Shown: positions 1 to 5,287 of the stretch, piece by piece
Layout of the letters: every line of letters begins with the position of its first letter
How positions within the stretch are numbered: position 1 is the first letter of the stretch
Source of the DNA: Mariniphaga sp.
GTDB lineage: Bacteria > Bacteroidota > Bacteroidia > Bacteroidales > Prolixibacteraceae
NCBI GenBank assembly: GCA_013203525.1
Contig: JABMQB010000162.1
Coordinates: 1 to 5,287, forward strand
Reading direction: 5' to 3'
Length of the DNA: 5,287 bases
Position numbers and translations under genes: made by a program
Notes under the pieces: model-generated
The model's input: the letters and a program-made list of their open reading frames with translations, nothing else
Databases searched by the model: none
What the model was told of the DNA's origin: nothing

Positions 1-958
1 GAATAATATCCCCTACTTCGCGCTCAGGTTTAAATATAATACCCGGATATTTCCGGGTTGAAGCCTGTATATCTTCAATATTAAGTTTCTCAATCATTTT
101 CTTTCGGCTCGTGGTTTGTTTCGATTTTGAAACATTTGCACTAAACCGTGAAATAAACTCCTGCAATTCCTTTTTCTTTTCTTCTGCTTTTTTATTTTGA
201 GCTTTTTGCTGCCTTAGTGCCAGTTGGCTACTTTGATACCAAAAATTATAATTTCCTGCAAACATTTGTATTTTCCCAAAATCAATATCGATAATATGTG
301 TACTTATTGCATCAAGGAAATGCCTGTCGTGGGAAACAACTAAAACTGTATTTTCATAATTCGATAAATAATTCTCAAGCCATACCACGGTTTCAAGGTC
401 AAGGTCATTAGTAGGTTCATCAAGCAATAAATTATCGGGATTTCCAAAAAGAGCCTGAGCGAGCAAAACACGAACTTTCTGCTTACCACTCATGTCTTTC
501 ATAATTGTATAATGGAATTCCTCCTTTATCCCCAGATTACTTAATAAAGTTGCGGCATGGTTTTCTGCATTCCAGCCATCCATATCAGCAAATTTTTCTT
601 CGAGTTCGGCAGCTTTTAATCCATCTTTTTCCGAAAAATCAGGTTTGGCATATAGAGCATCTTTTTCATGCCTGATATCCCAAAGTTGTGAATGACCTTT
701 CATAACTGTATCAAGAACAGTAAACTCATCAAAGGCAAAATGATCCTGGCTTAACACCGAAAGCCTTTCTCCTGATCCCATACTGATGTGACCTGAGCTA
801 GTATCCAGTTCTCCTGAAATAGCTTTTAGAAAGGTTGATTTTCCGGCTCCATTTGCTCCAATTACACCGTAACAGTTCCCATCTGTAAATTTCATATTTA
901 CATCCTGGAACAATACTCGCTTACCAAACTGGATTCCTAAATTTGCAACTGTAATCAT
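1..958 (-). CDS. YbiT-like ABC-F family ATPase (N-terminal 319 codons, cut by the window edge)
   Basis: ABC-F proteins are soluble twin-ATPase proteins without membrane domains that act at the ribosome, close to the E and P sites; the YbiT branch has no settled role. The frame is open from an ATG at 958 to position 1. It shows the first ABC domain: Walker A GANGAGKS at residues 34-41, Q-loop Gln71, signature MSGKQK at 156-161 (a variant of LSGGQ), Walker B LLLDEP at 177-182 with catalytic Glu181, a NDLD D-loop at 184-187, and switch His210. A charged Lys/Glu/Gln-rich linker follows at about 245-300, where ABC-F proteins carry the P-site tRNA interaction segment. The stretches FAFDEFTVLDTV and EFISRFSANVSKSKQTTSR closely match E. 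coli YbiT as I remember it. Full length is usually about 540 residues, so the second ABC domain lies outside the window. No Shine-Dalgarno precedes the ATG; the upstream sequence is AT-rich. Family assignment is very secure; a role in translation or antibiotic protection is inference. Confidence 0.96.
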   Translation of the reverse strand, partial: MITVANLGIQFGKRVLFQDVNMKFTDGNCYGVIGANGAGKSTFLKAISGELDTSSGHISMGSGERLSVLSQDHFAFDEFTVLDTVMKGHSQLWDIRHEKDALYAKPDFSEKDGLKAAELEEKFADMDGWNAENHAATLLSNLGIKEEFHYTIMKDMSGKQKVRVLLAQALFGNPDNLLLDEPTNDLDLETVVWLENYLSNYENTVLVVSHDRHFLDAISTHIIDIDFGKIQMFAGNYNFWYQSSQLALRQQKAQNKKAEEKKKELQEFISRFSANVSKSKQTTSRKKMIEKLNIEDIQASTRKYPGIIFKPEREVGDII

Positions 959-1002
959 TTATTAAATAGTTAAAACATTGATATATTGTAAAAAAACGGC
1001 TG

Positions 1003-1010
1003 CGAAGGTA
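1003..1010 (-). promoter_or_regulatory. Probable Bacteroidota-type -7 box for the ABC-F gene
   Basis: Read on the minus strand, the sequence is TACCTTCG followed by CAGCCG and a run of T. It matches the Bacteroidota -7 consensus TAnnTTTG with one substitution (C for the middle T). It lies 44 bases before the ABC-F start codon, giving a leader of roughly 40 nucleotides. I see no clear TTTG -33 box at the expected spacing, so this rests on the -7 element and its position. Confidence 0.5.
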
Positions 1011-1130
1011 ATTATTAATTTGTATTAAAGGCTGAATTAACCAATAAACAAATAATTGATACTGAATTATTAACAGAAGACTCAAATCAAAATAAAACTA
1101 CATTAAAAATATTTAAATTAAAACTGTGAT

Positions 1131-1192
1131 ATGTATAATGAGTGCTACAGTTGTCTAATTCTTTAAATTATTGTTTATCACTATTTATACAT
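1131..1192. repeat. Imperfect inverted repeat, 14-base arms
   Basis: Arm ATGTATAATGAGTG at 1131-1144 pairs with CACTATTTATACAT at 1179-1192 in 12 of 14 positions, around a 34-base spacer. The outer 8 bases pair perfectly. It lies 132 bases before the start codon of the exported-protein gene. In DNA this AT-rich such a match can arise by chance. An operator or a leader stem are both possible; nothing decides between them. Confidence 0.3.
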
Positions 1193-1286
1193 TATGAAGT
1201 ACTGGATTTAAAAACAATCGTTCTATTTGTTTTCTGATTGTTATATCGTAAATTACAGATAAATATTATTATAAAATATGATATGA

Positions 1287-1309
1287 GATCATTAATTATT
1301 GATCATTAA
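1287..1309. repeat. Direct repeat GATCATTAA x2 just upstream of a start codon
   Basis: GATCATTAA occurs at 1287-1295 and again at 1301-1309, a 14-base period. The second copy ends 15 bases before the ATG at 1325. Tandem copies this close to a start can be half-sites for a regulator or part of the untranslated leader. The repeats are exact, but any role is inference. Confidence 0.4.
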
Positions 1310-1324
1310 CTGGAAGATTATAAA

Positions 1325-1951
1325 ATGAATATCATGAAACAAAAAAAGAGTTTTTTTACTGTTGGAATATTTATTATCGTTTTCATATCATCAAATTTCA
1401 ATGGATTTTCTCAAGATCAACCAGCTACAAAAATGCAGTCAATTATCGAGAATTTAGGTGTAGGTGTTGAATATGTAAAAAACAGTGAGCTCAACATTGT
1501 TGGTCAGTATAATTGGAAAAATTTTGCTGTTGTTGGACAAGTAAGAAAATGTACCCATGATAAAAAATTATATTTCTCTCCAGGCATAAAATATTATATC
1601 AATAAAAATTTTTATGGTATAATACCTTTTATTAATTTCAGATATGGAAAATTGCATTATGATCAAAAATGGTCAAGGTCAGGTTACGATTACACCATCG
1701 AATACGTTTGGGATGCTGCAATGGGACAAATGGTACCAATAGTTCGCCCAACATCTTCGTCTCAATCTGGTTCATCCCTAATTAATTCACCGGCTCTATC
1801 TATTTCCAGTGGAGGAGAATACAATATTAGTAATTTTGGTATTAATGCAACCCTAGGAATGTCGCATTACACAAAAATAGGAGGCGATTTCAAGCATAAA
1901 AATAAATTTTTCTTTACAATAGGGGCTTTATATTATTTTGGTGAAAAATAA
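1325..1951 (+). CDS. Exported protein, probable small outer-membrane beta-barrel
   Basis: I do not recognise a named family. Residues 1-30 form a signal peptide: basic start (MKQKK), hydrophobic core at about 10-22, probable signal peptidase I cleavage after FSQ at residue 30. The mature part of about 178 residues alternates polar and aromatic or hydrophobic residues (FYGIIPFINFRYGKLHY at 96-112, FGINATLGMSHY at 171-182) and ends in the strand-like KFFFTIGALYYFGEK, as in outer-membrane barrels, though the last residue is Lys rather than the usual aromatic. A Ser-rich stretch at 143-162 could be a surface loop. The ATG at 1325 is preferred to the one at 1334 because a GGAAG at 1312-1316 lies 8 bases before it; either start keeps the signal peptide. 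It is convergent with the next gene and only 9 bases separate the two stop codons. Function is unknown; a membrane-stabilising or small porin-like role is only a guess. Confidence 0.85.
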   Translation: MNIMKQKKSFFTVGIFIIVFISSNFNGFSQDQPATKMQSIIENLGVGVEYVKNSELNIVGQYNWKNFAVVGQVRKCTHDKKLYFSPGIKYYINKNFYGIIPFINFRYGKLHYDQKWSRSGYDYTIEYVWDAAMGQMVPIVRPTSSSQSGSSLINSPALSISSGGEYNISNFGINATLGMSHYTKIGGDFKHKNKFFFTIGALYYFGEK

Positions 1952-1955
1952 ATGA

Positions 1956-1969
1956 GATTATTAATAATC
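1956..1969. repeat. 14-base perfect palindrome between convergent stop codons
   Basis: GATTATTAATAATC reads identically on both strands. It begins 4 bases after the stop of the rightward gene and includes the TAA stop codon of the leftward gene (1961-1963). It is nearly all A and T and would form a weak stem with little loop, so it is not a convincing terminator, although no better one exists in this 9-base gap. Confidence 0.45.
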
Positions 1970-2989
1970 CCTTAAATCATCTTCAACAATAGCATAATGA
2001 TAGTTATCTACCCACTCCCCATGAATAGGAAGGATTTTTCTGCGCAAACCTTCTCTTGCCATGCCTGATTTTTCAAGGACACGGATAGAAGCGGTATTCC
2101 CGGTTGCAACACCAGCTTCAACTTTGTGTAATCCAAAATCTTCAAATCCGGCTTTTATTAATCTTTTTGAAGTTTCGGTTGCAAATCCTTTCCCCCAGAA
2201 TCCGGGAAATAATTTATAATAAAACTCGCCTAACCTGAATTTATCATTCGAAAGGAACATTCCTGCTAATCCAATAAACTCACCAGATTCTTTTAAAAGA
2301 ATTTTCCAGGTATACGATTTGCGTGGAATTACAGATTGTCCGTCAATTACAGGCAACATAAGTTTTTTGGTTTCCTTAATGCTATCAGGAATTCCGATTG
2401 TATTAAATTCTTCAACTTCAGGGATAGAATGTAGCCGATGTATTTCTTCTATATCTTCTTCGGAAATCTCAATCAACTGCAAATTTTCTGATTCAATATT
2501 AAATATTTTCTTTTCAGTTTCTTTATTCCAATTACTTGATTGCTTGCCCTTTAGCTTATCGATTTTTAACTTCAAAACCAGTACTCGATCTACATTCTTT
2601 TTTTCAAAAGAATTTTTTTCCAACCCTCCATTATGAGCCATAATAATATTAAGCCCTTTTTCTTTTTCAGAGAAATCATTTACAATCTCAACCTCACCAT
2701 AACCAACTACTGAGCGGTATTTTGTTGCCCAGCCACATGTGGTTTTATGTTTGATAAGCTCTGCTTTTTGTTCAATTTCGAAACAAACCTTTTTATTGTT
2801 TTTTAGCAAATCTATCTTTTTCCCTTCAAGCGCCGAATGAATATAAATGCAGTTATACTTGTATCCGTAATTAAAAGGCAGAATATATGGCACACCACCA
2901 TCATTCATAGCTATTCTGCAAATTTCGGAATCGGAAAGAATTTCTTCCAGAATTGCATTATCGGTTATCTCCTGATTAGTCTTTCTCAT
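1961..2989 (-). CDS. NimA-like flavin-binding domain fused to a RimJ/RimL-type GNAT acetyltransferase
   Basis: This is a two-domain cytoplasmic protein of 342 residues with no signal peptide. Residues 1-150 resemble the NimA branch of the pyridoxamine 5'-phosphate oxidase-like split-barrel fold, which binds FMN or a related flavin: GGVPYILPFNYGY at 31-43, IYIHSALEGKKIDLLKNN at 48-65 and the YRSVVGYGEVEIV strand at 91-103. His51 lies where the ligand-binding His of Nim proteins is expected. Residues 150-167 are a charged linker. Residues 168-342 are a GNAT domain of the type acetylating protein N-termini or small amines: acetyl-CoA loop GFWGKGFATE at 263-272 (the WGxGxA pattern) and the motif NTASIRVLEKSGM at 298-310. 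The two halves normally occur as separate proteins. The ATG at 2989 follows a candidate promoter by only 7 bases. No operon partner is evident. Domain calls are strong; the substrates of both halves are unknown, and nitroimidazole resistance should not be assumed. Confidence 0.93.
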   Translation of the reverse strand: MRKTNQEITDNAILEEILSDSEICRIAMNDGGVPYILPFNYGYKYNCIYIHSALEGKKIDLLKNNKKVCFEIEQKAELIKHKTTCGWATKYRSVVGYGEVEIVNDFSEKEKGLNIIMAHNGGLEKNSFEKKNVDRVLVLKLKIDKLKGKQSSNWNKETEKKIFNIESENLQLIEISEEDIEEIHRLHSIPEVEEFNTIGIPDSIKETKKLMLPVIDGQSVIPRKSYTWKILLKESGEFIGLAGMFLSNDKFRLGEFYYKLFPGFWGKGFATETSKRLIKAGFEDFGLHKVEAGVATGNTASIRVLEKSGMAREGLRRKILPIHGEWVDNYHYAIVEDDLRDY

Positions 2990-2996
2990 TGTAAAT

Positions 2997-3026
2997 CAAA
3001 AATAATTACAAAATTGTCATTTCAAC
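2997..3026 (-). promoter_or_regulatory. Candidate Bacteroidota promoter for the Nim-GNAT gene
   Basis: On the minus strand, TATTTTTG (3004 to 2997) matches the -7 consensus TAnnTTTG exactly. GTTG (3026 to 3023), 18 bases upstream, fits the -33 TTTG box with one mismatch. Only 7 bases separate the -7 box from the ATG at 2989, so a transcript from here would be leaderless or nearly so. The -33 half lies inside the left arm of the adjacent inverted repeat. In AT-rich DNA a chance match is possible. Confidence 0.45.
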
Positions 3027-3090
3027 TAAAATGAGAAATCTACAAAAACATTGGATTTCTCACCTTCGTACCTTAAGTTAGAAATGACAA
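3014..3090. repeat. REP-like nested inverted repeat (eroded Bacteroidota palindromic element)
   Basis: The outer arms TTGTCATTTC (3014-3023) and GAAATGACAA (3081-3090) are perfect complements, extended by AACT against AGTT with one bulged base. Nested inside, TGAGAAATC (3032-3040) and GATTTCTCA (3054-3062) also pair perfectly around a 13-base loop. The right arm is about 10 bases longer between the paired blocks (GTACC and CGAAGG region, 3063-3074), so the left arm seems to have lost a segment. The pattern GTCATTTC...GAGAAATC with mirrored copies resembles a short palindromic repeat I remember as scattered through intergenic DNA of many Bacteroidota; I cannot confirm copy number here. It ends two bases before the stop codon of the GH26 gene. 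In the leftward transcript it would fold into a long hairpin, which could end or stabilise the GH26 mRNA. Confidence 0.8.
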
Positions 3091-3091
3091 A

Positions 3092-4111
3092 TCATTTTTT
3101 TCCGTATTCAGCCATAATATCAGGTATTTCATCCAATGTAATAACCTGTTCATGATGATATACTTTGTTCAGGTATTCTTTATCGGTGCGGGTTAAGTGT
3201 GATGTATGCCACTGCATCCACCATGACCATTTTGCGCCTGCTTTTAAGGTTTCATCCGGATCAGGAGGTGTTCCGCATTCGTGGTATGCAATAGGTGTTA
3301 CCTCTTCACCTACTATTTCTTTTACTTCGTTATACATTTTCAGATGTGGAGAAATACCTCCCCCATAAGTATCAGCACCTGCAATATCCCAGTATTCAGG
3401 ACCAGGATTCCAGGCCGCATCCGGATCGCCGGTATAACACAATACCCAGATTAAATTATTTAGTTTTCTTTCTTTAGTATAATAGTTATGCATTGTACGC
3501 CAAAGCTTAATAAAAACTTCAGGGCCATGTTTCCCCCACCAAAACCAATTGCCATTTAATTCGTGGTATGGGCGCCAAATAATTGGGATTTTTGCATCGC
3601 GTAGTTTTTCCAGATGGTCAGCTTTTATTTTTAATTCTTTCCAGAATGCTTCATATTCTGGTGTCCCTTCAACAAAACATTTTTCAGAATCAATTTCTTC
3701 TTTACTGTTTGGATAACCTTCACCAACCGATGGTGCACCCCAATGCCACATAATGGAGGGTATGCCTCCGGCTTTCCAATAATCAATAGCTCGTTGTACT
3801 TCAGCTTCATTGTCTCTTTCATGAATAAAATCGCCTCCTTTAATTGCAGGTAGTTTACCGGTGGTTTCTTTTAGATATTCTTCTTCATCGATCCCCCACG
3901 GTGCCCACATCTGACCTGAAAGGATTTTTTTCCCAACCATATCCTGAAGATAATTATATAAAGCAACTGCTTCGGGTGAAGCATTGGGATTATCCAAAGA
4001 TTTAAAGGATTTTTGACCTGAACTGTTTTTATCTTTTATAGAATCAGATCCCGTGGAAATAATCGGACTAAAACCAATACAAAAAATAAATAGAAAGATT
4101 AATCGTTTCAT
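3092..4111 (-). CDS. Secreted glycoside hydrolase family 26, probable beta-1,4-mannanase
   Basis: GH26 enzymes cleave beta-1,4-mannan (less often beta-1,3-xylan or mixed beta-glucans) with retention, using two Glu residues on a TIM barrel. Here the acid/base is Glu184 in RPYHELNGNWFWWG (180-193) and the likely nucleophile is Glu278 in AYHECGTPPDP (275-285). Other family landmarks are SGQMWAPWG at 65-73, GGDFIHERD at 92-100, MWHWGAP at 121-127 with His123 and Trp124, the GADTYG strand at 245-250, and the aromatic WSWWMQWHT at 295-303. Residues 1-19 are a signal peptide; Cys11 sits in a poor lipobox context, so a lipoprotein is unlikely. Residues 20-42 form a polar spacer, followed by a single catalytic domain; at 339 residues there is no room for a carbohydrate-binding module. 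It lies 160 bases downstream of the DUF6807 gene in the same direction. Family and catalytic residues are secure; mannan as substrate is the most likely but not proven choice. Confidence 0.95.
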   Translation of the reverse strand: MKRLIFLFIFCIGFSPIISTGSDSIKDKNSSGQKSFKSLDNPNASPEAVALYNYLQDMVGKKILSGQMWAPWGIDEEEYLKETTGKLPAIKGGDFIHERDNEAEVQRAIDYWKAGGIPSIMWHWGAPSVGEGYPNSKEEIDSEKCFVEGTPEYEAFWKELKIKADHLEKLRDAKIPIIWRPYHELNGNWFWWGKHGPEVFIKLWRTMHNYYTKERKLNNLIWVLCYTGDPDAAWNPGPEYWDIAGADTYGGGISPHLKMYNEVKEIVGEEVTPIAYHECGTPPDPDETLKAGAKWSWWMQWHTSHLTRTDKEYLNKVYHHEQVITLDEIPDIMAEYGKK

Positions 4112-4271
4112 AATTTTGGCGTTATTTAAGTTAGTTTTCTAAAAACAAGAACAGCAATTTAGCAATAAAAAGAATTCTATCCTATTTAAAATTTCAAAGT
4201 AAATTATTCAAAATTTTATTGTAACGGTTATAGTTTTATAATCCTAATCTTGAATTAAATCAAATTGAATA
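4112..4271. other. Intergenic spacer between DUF6807 and GH26 genes
   Basis: This 160-base AT-rich gap contains no gene. At its right end, CTTGAATTAA (4249-4258) and TTAATTTAAG (4272-4281, reaching into the DUF6807 stop) form an inverted repeat with one mismatch. It is too AT-rich, and lacks a following T run on the minus strand, to be a convincing terminator. A weak -7-like box TTACTTTG (4202 to 4195, minus strand) could start the GH26 transcript, but no matching -33 box is clear. Whether the two genes form one operon is undecided. Confidence 0.55.
4129..4137 (-). promoter_or_regulatory. Shared leader motif AAACTAACT, copy before the GH26 gene
   Basis: Read on the minus strand, AAACTAACT lies 17 bases upstream of the GH26 start codon and is followed by TAAATAACGCC. 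The same 9-mer, followed by the similar AAAGAAATACGGC, lies 13 bases upstream of the DUF6807 start codon. It could be a common untranslated-leader or regulator element, or chance in AT-rich DNA. Confidence 0.3.
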
Positions 4272-5174
4272 TTAATTTAAGAATTTACTGATTTTTTTAC
4301 TCTTTAGTTTCCCTTTGTAAACCAGCATTGTATATTTTAAAACCATTGGTTTTATGGTAGAAATTGCAACAGGATCCCTTCCTGGAAAAACAACATTTTG
4401 CATACTTTCCTTTTCCCGAAGTATCCATTGTTGAGGATAACCCGGATTTTCAGAATGGCACAATATTACGATACCTGCCTGTTTGCCATTATTTGCCAAA
4501 GCCCCATTTATATTCATATATGGTCCTGCTTCCACAGCATTCGTTTCTGGTTGTACTATCCCTTTTTTTCCAAAAAACTTAATACCATCCGGAAGGGTAA
4601 TTCTGGCAGAAAATCCACCATAACCTTTTGCATCCTCTGAACCTCCAATTGATAATCCCTGTACCAATGCAAGCAATTTAATTTCAAAATCTATCCTTCT
4701 GATTTTTCCTTGCCTGGGATGAACTGTAATACTTGTATTTTCTTTTAAATAAGGAGATTTATTTTTCAATACAGGCGATTTCCATAAAACTTCTGTTTTA
4801 AGAATCCCATACTTTTGTCGGTTTATTAAAAATTCGATCTCTGAAACTTCCTGGATAAAATCCTTTAATTCCCATCCATCACCGATACGTTTTCCATCAA
4901 TCGCTATTTGATGCCATGCCCAGAAAACACCTCTATGATGCAAATGATCTGCAGGGAAATCTTCGGTTAAAACATATCCATCAATTCCAAAAAGTGGATG
5001 AATATAATTATTACGGGAGTACAGTCCTTCTTTTGATTTTGGCTCAATCTGGTATAAAAATATATTTGAATTCCCTTCCGTGATTAGAATGCCCTCTTCC
5101 TGGCGTTCCATTGAAATTTGCCCAAAACAAATTGTAGTAATAAATAGAGCCGCAAAAACAAGCCATAGCTTCAT
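4272..5174 (-). CDS. Secreted DUF6807 family protein (the so-called PmoA-like family)
   Basis: This family is widespread in Bacteroidota, Planctomycetes and Verrucomicrobia and has often carried the name methane oxygenase PmoA, which is misleading: there are no membrane helices and no resemblance to particulate methane monooxygenase. Residues 1-19 are a signal peptide with probable cleavage after FGQ; Cys16 has no proper lipobox. The mature protein opens with short beta-strands and then the family signature: NYIHPLFGIDGYVLTEDFP at 56-74 and DHLHHRGVFWAWHQ at 76-89, where Asp76, His77, His79, His80 and Arg81 could form a metal or sugar site. Further marks are GDGWELKDF at 98-106, a GGFSARI strand at 186-192 and HSENPGYPQQWI at 240-251. 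The mostly beta composition suits a sandwich fold. At 300 residues it is a usual length. It lies upstream of, and in line with, the GH26 gene, which fits a role in extracellular glycan processing; no reaction can be assigned. The ATG at 5174 directly begins the signal peptide. Confidence 0.92.
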   Translation of the reverse strand: MKLWLVFAALFITTICFGQISMERQEEGILITEGNSNIFLYQIEPKSKEGLYSRNNYIHPLFGIDGYVLTEDFPADHLHHRGVFWAWHQIAIDGKRIGDGWELKDFIQEVSEIEFLINRQKYGILKTEVLWKSPVLKNKSPYLKENTSITVHPRQGKIRRIDFEIKLLALVQGLSIGGSEDAKGYGGFSARITLPDGIKFFGKKGIVQPETNAVEAGPYMNINGALANNGKQAGIVILCHSENPGYPQQWILREKESMQNVVFPGRDPVAISTIKPMVLKYTMLVYKGKLKSKKISKFLN

Positions 5175-5287
5175 GCCGTATTTCTTTAGTTAGTTTAAAA
5201 TAAAACAGCTTCAATATACCAACTAATAAATAAATTACAAACGATAACTATATTACCATAGCGACATTCTAAAAAAAGCATAAAAAA
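5175..5287. other. AT-rich upstream region of the DUF6807 gene
   Basis: These 113 bases contain no gene. On the minus strand TATCGTTTG (5246 to 5238) resembles the TAnnTTTG -7 box but with one extra base, and no convincing -33 box precedes it. The leader copy of AAACTAACT is at 5188-5196. The far end is A-rich. The next gene to the right, if part of the same locus, lies outside the window. Confidence 0.5.
5188..5196 (-). promoter_or_regulatory. Shared leader motif AAACTAACT, copy before the DUF6807 gene
   Basis: This is the partner of the copy before the GH26 gene. On the minus strand it lies 13 bases upstream of the DUF6807 start codon, a similar distance to that in the GH26 leader (17 bases). 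The downstream bases AAAGAAATACGGC align loosely with the other copy. A regulatory role is inference. Confidence 0.3.

Larger units (their letters stand above)
959..1324. other. AT-rich divergent intergenic region
   Basis: This 366-base gap separates the minus-strand ABC-F gene from the plus-strand exported-protein gene, so it must hold the promoters of both. It contains the ABC-F -7 box, an imperfect inverted repeat (1131-1192), a 9-base direct repeat (1287-1309), and an 8-base repeat CTGAATTA at 1032-1039 and 1062-1069. A weak -7-like box TCTATTTG for the rightward gene is at 1222-1229, matching TAnnTTTG except at the A; I do not rely on it. The longest short frame I checked, from ATG 1131, encodes only 11 residues. 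No RNA gene is recognisable. Confidence 0.7.

Noticed and set aside
1..958. A degenerate or inactive first ATPase because the signature reads MSGKQK
   Set aside because: YbiT-like proteins vary at this motif, and Walker A, Walker B with Glu181 and the switch His are all intact.
1956..1969. Bidirectional intrinsic terminator between the convergent genes
   Set aside because: The palindrome is almost entirely A and T, has effectively no loop and is not followed by a T run; the stem would be too weak.
1961..2989. A nitroimidazole-resistance (nim) gene
   Set aside because: Only the N-terminal half resembles the broad Nim family, which contains many members of unrelated or unknown function. The fused GNAT domain and lack of mobile-element context argue against a resistance call.
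3014..3090. CRISPR or insertion-sequence end
   Set aside because: There is only one nested palindrome, with no spacer-repeat array, no transposase and no visible flanking target duplication.
3631..3822. Small 63-residue minus-strand gene inside the GH26 gene
   Set aside because: It is an alternative frame of a strongly supported enzyme gene, with no recognisable motif and no independent start signal. The other frames on the plus strand at 2319-2636, 2837-3034, 3165-3477 and 4364-4640 were rejected for the same reason.
3092..4111. GH26 enzyme as a lipoprotein through Cys11
   Set aside because: The residues before the Cys (FIF) do not fit a lipobox, which needs a small residue such as Gly, Ala or Ser just before the Cys. 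The same reasoning excludes Cys16 of the DUF6807 protein.
4272..5174. Methane oxygenase PmoA, implying methane oxidation
   Set aside because: The name is a historical label for this family. The protein is soluble and secreted with no transmembrane helices beyond the signal peptide, and no other methane-oxidation gene is present.

Overview
The window is about 65% A+T and reads as chromosomal DNA from a member of the Bacteroidota. The evidence is the protein style (secreted proteins with signal peptides ending in FSQ or FGQ, a YbiT-type ABC-F protein with a Bacteroidota-like sequence), the near absence of Shine-Dalgarno sequences, TAnnTTTG-like promoter boxes, and a short nested palindrome of the GTCATTTC...GAGAAATC type that I remember from genomes of this phylum. 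I cannot name the genus. GH26 and DUF6807 genes suggest a free-living polysaccharide degrader.

Layout from left to right: (1) positions 1-958, minus strand: the first 319 codons of a YbiT-like ABC-F ATPase, cut by the window edge. (2) 959-1324: an AT-rich divergent intergenic region with a likely ABC-F promoter, a loose inverted repeat and a short direct repeat. (3) 1325-1951, plus strand: a small exported protein, probably an outer-membrane beta-barrel, of no family I recognise. (4) 1961-2989, minus strand: a two-domain protein joining a NimA/pyridoxamine-oxidase-like flavin-binding domain to a RimJ/RimL-type GNAT acetyltransferase. (5) 2990-3091: a gap mostly filled by a 77-bp nested inverted repeat, which also overlaps a candidate promoter for gene 4. 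(6) 3092-4111, minus strand: a secreted GH26 glycoside hydrolase, probably a beta-mannanase. (7) 4272-5174, minus strand: a secreted DUF6807 protein, often mislabelled methane oxygenase PmoA. (8) 5175-5287: AT-rich upstream DNA with no gene.

The GH26 and DUF6807 genes are co-oriented, both exported, and share a 9-base motif just upstream of their start codons. They are the only pair that looks functionally linked, probably the distal end of a glycan-use locus whose other members, if any, lie beyond position 5287. The other genes look like ordinary unlinked neighbours. I see no transposase, CRISPR array, tRNA, rRNA or phage gene. Nothing here is convincingly a new system. The most notable items are the Nim-GNAT fusion, the REP-like nested palindrome with a promoter half inside it, and the GH26-DUF6807 pairing.
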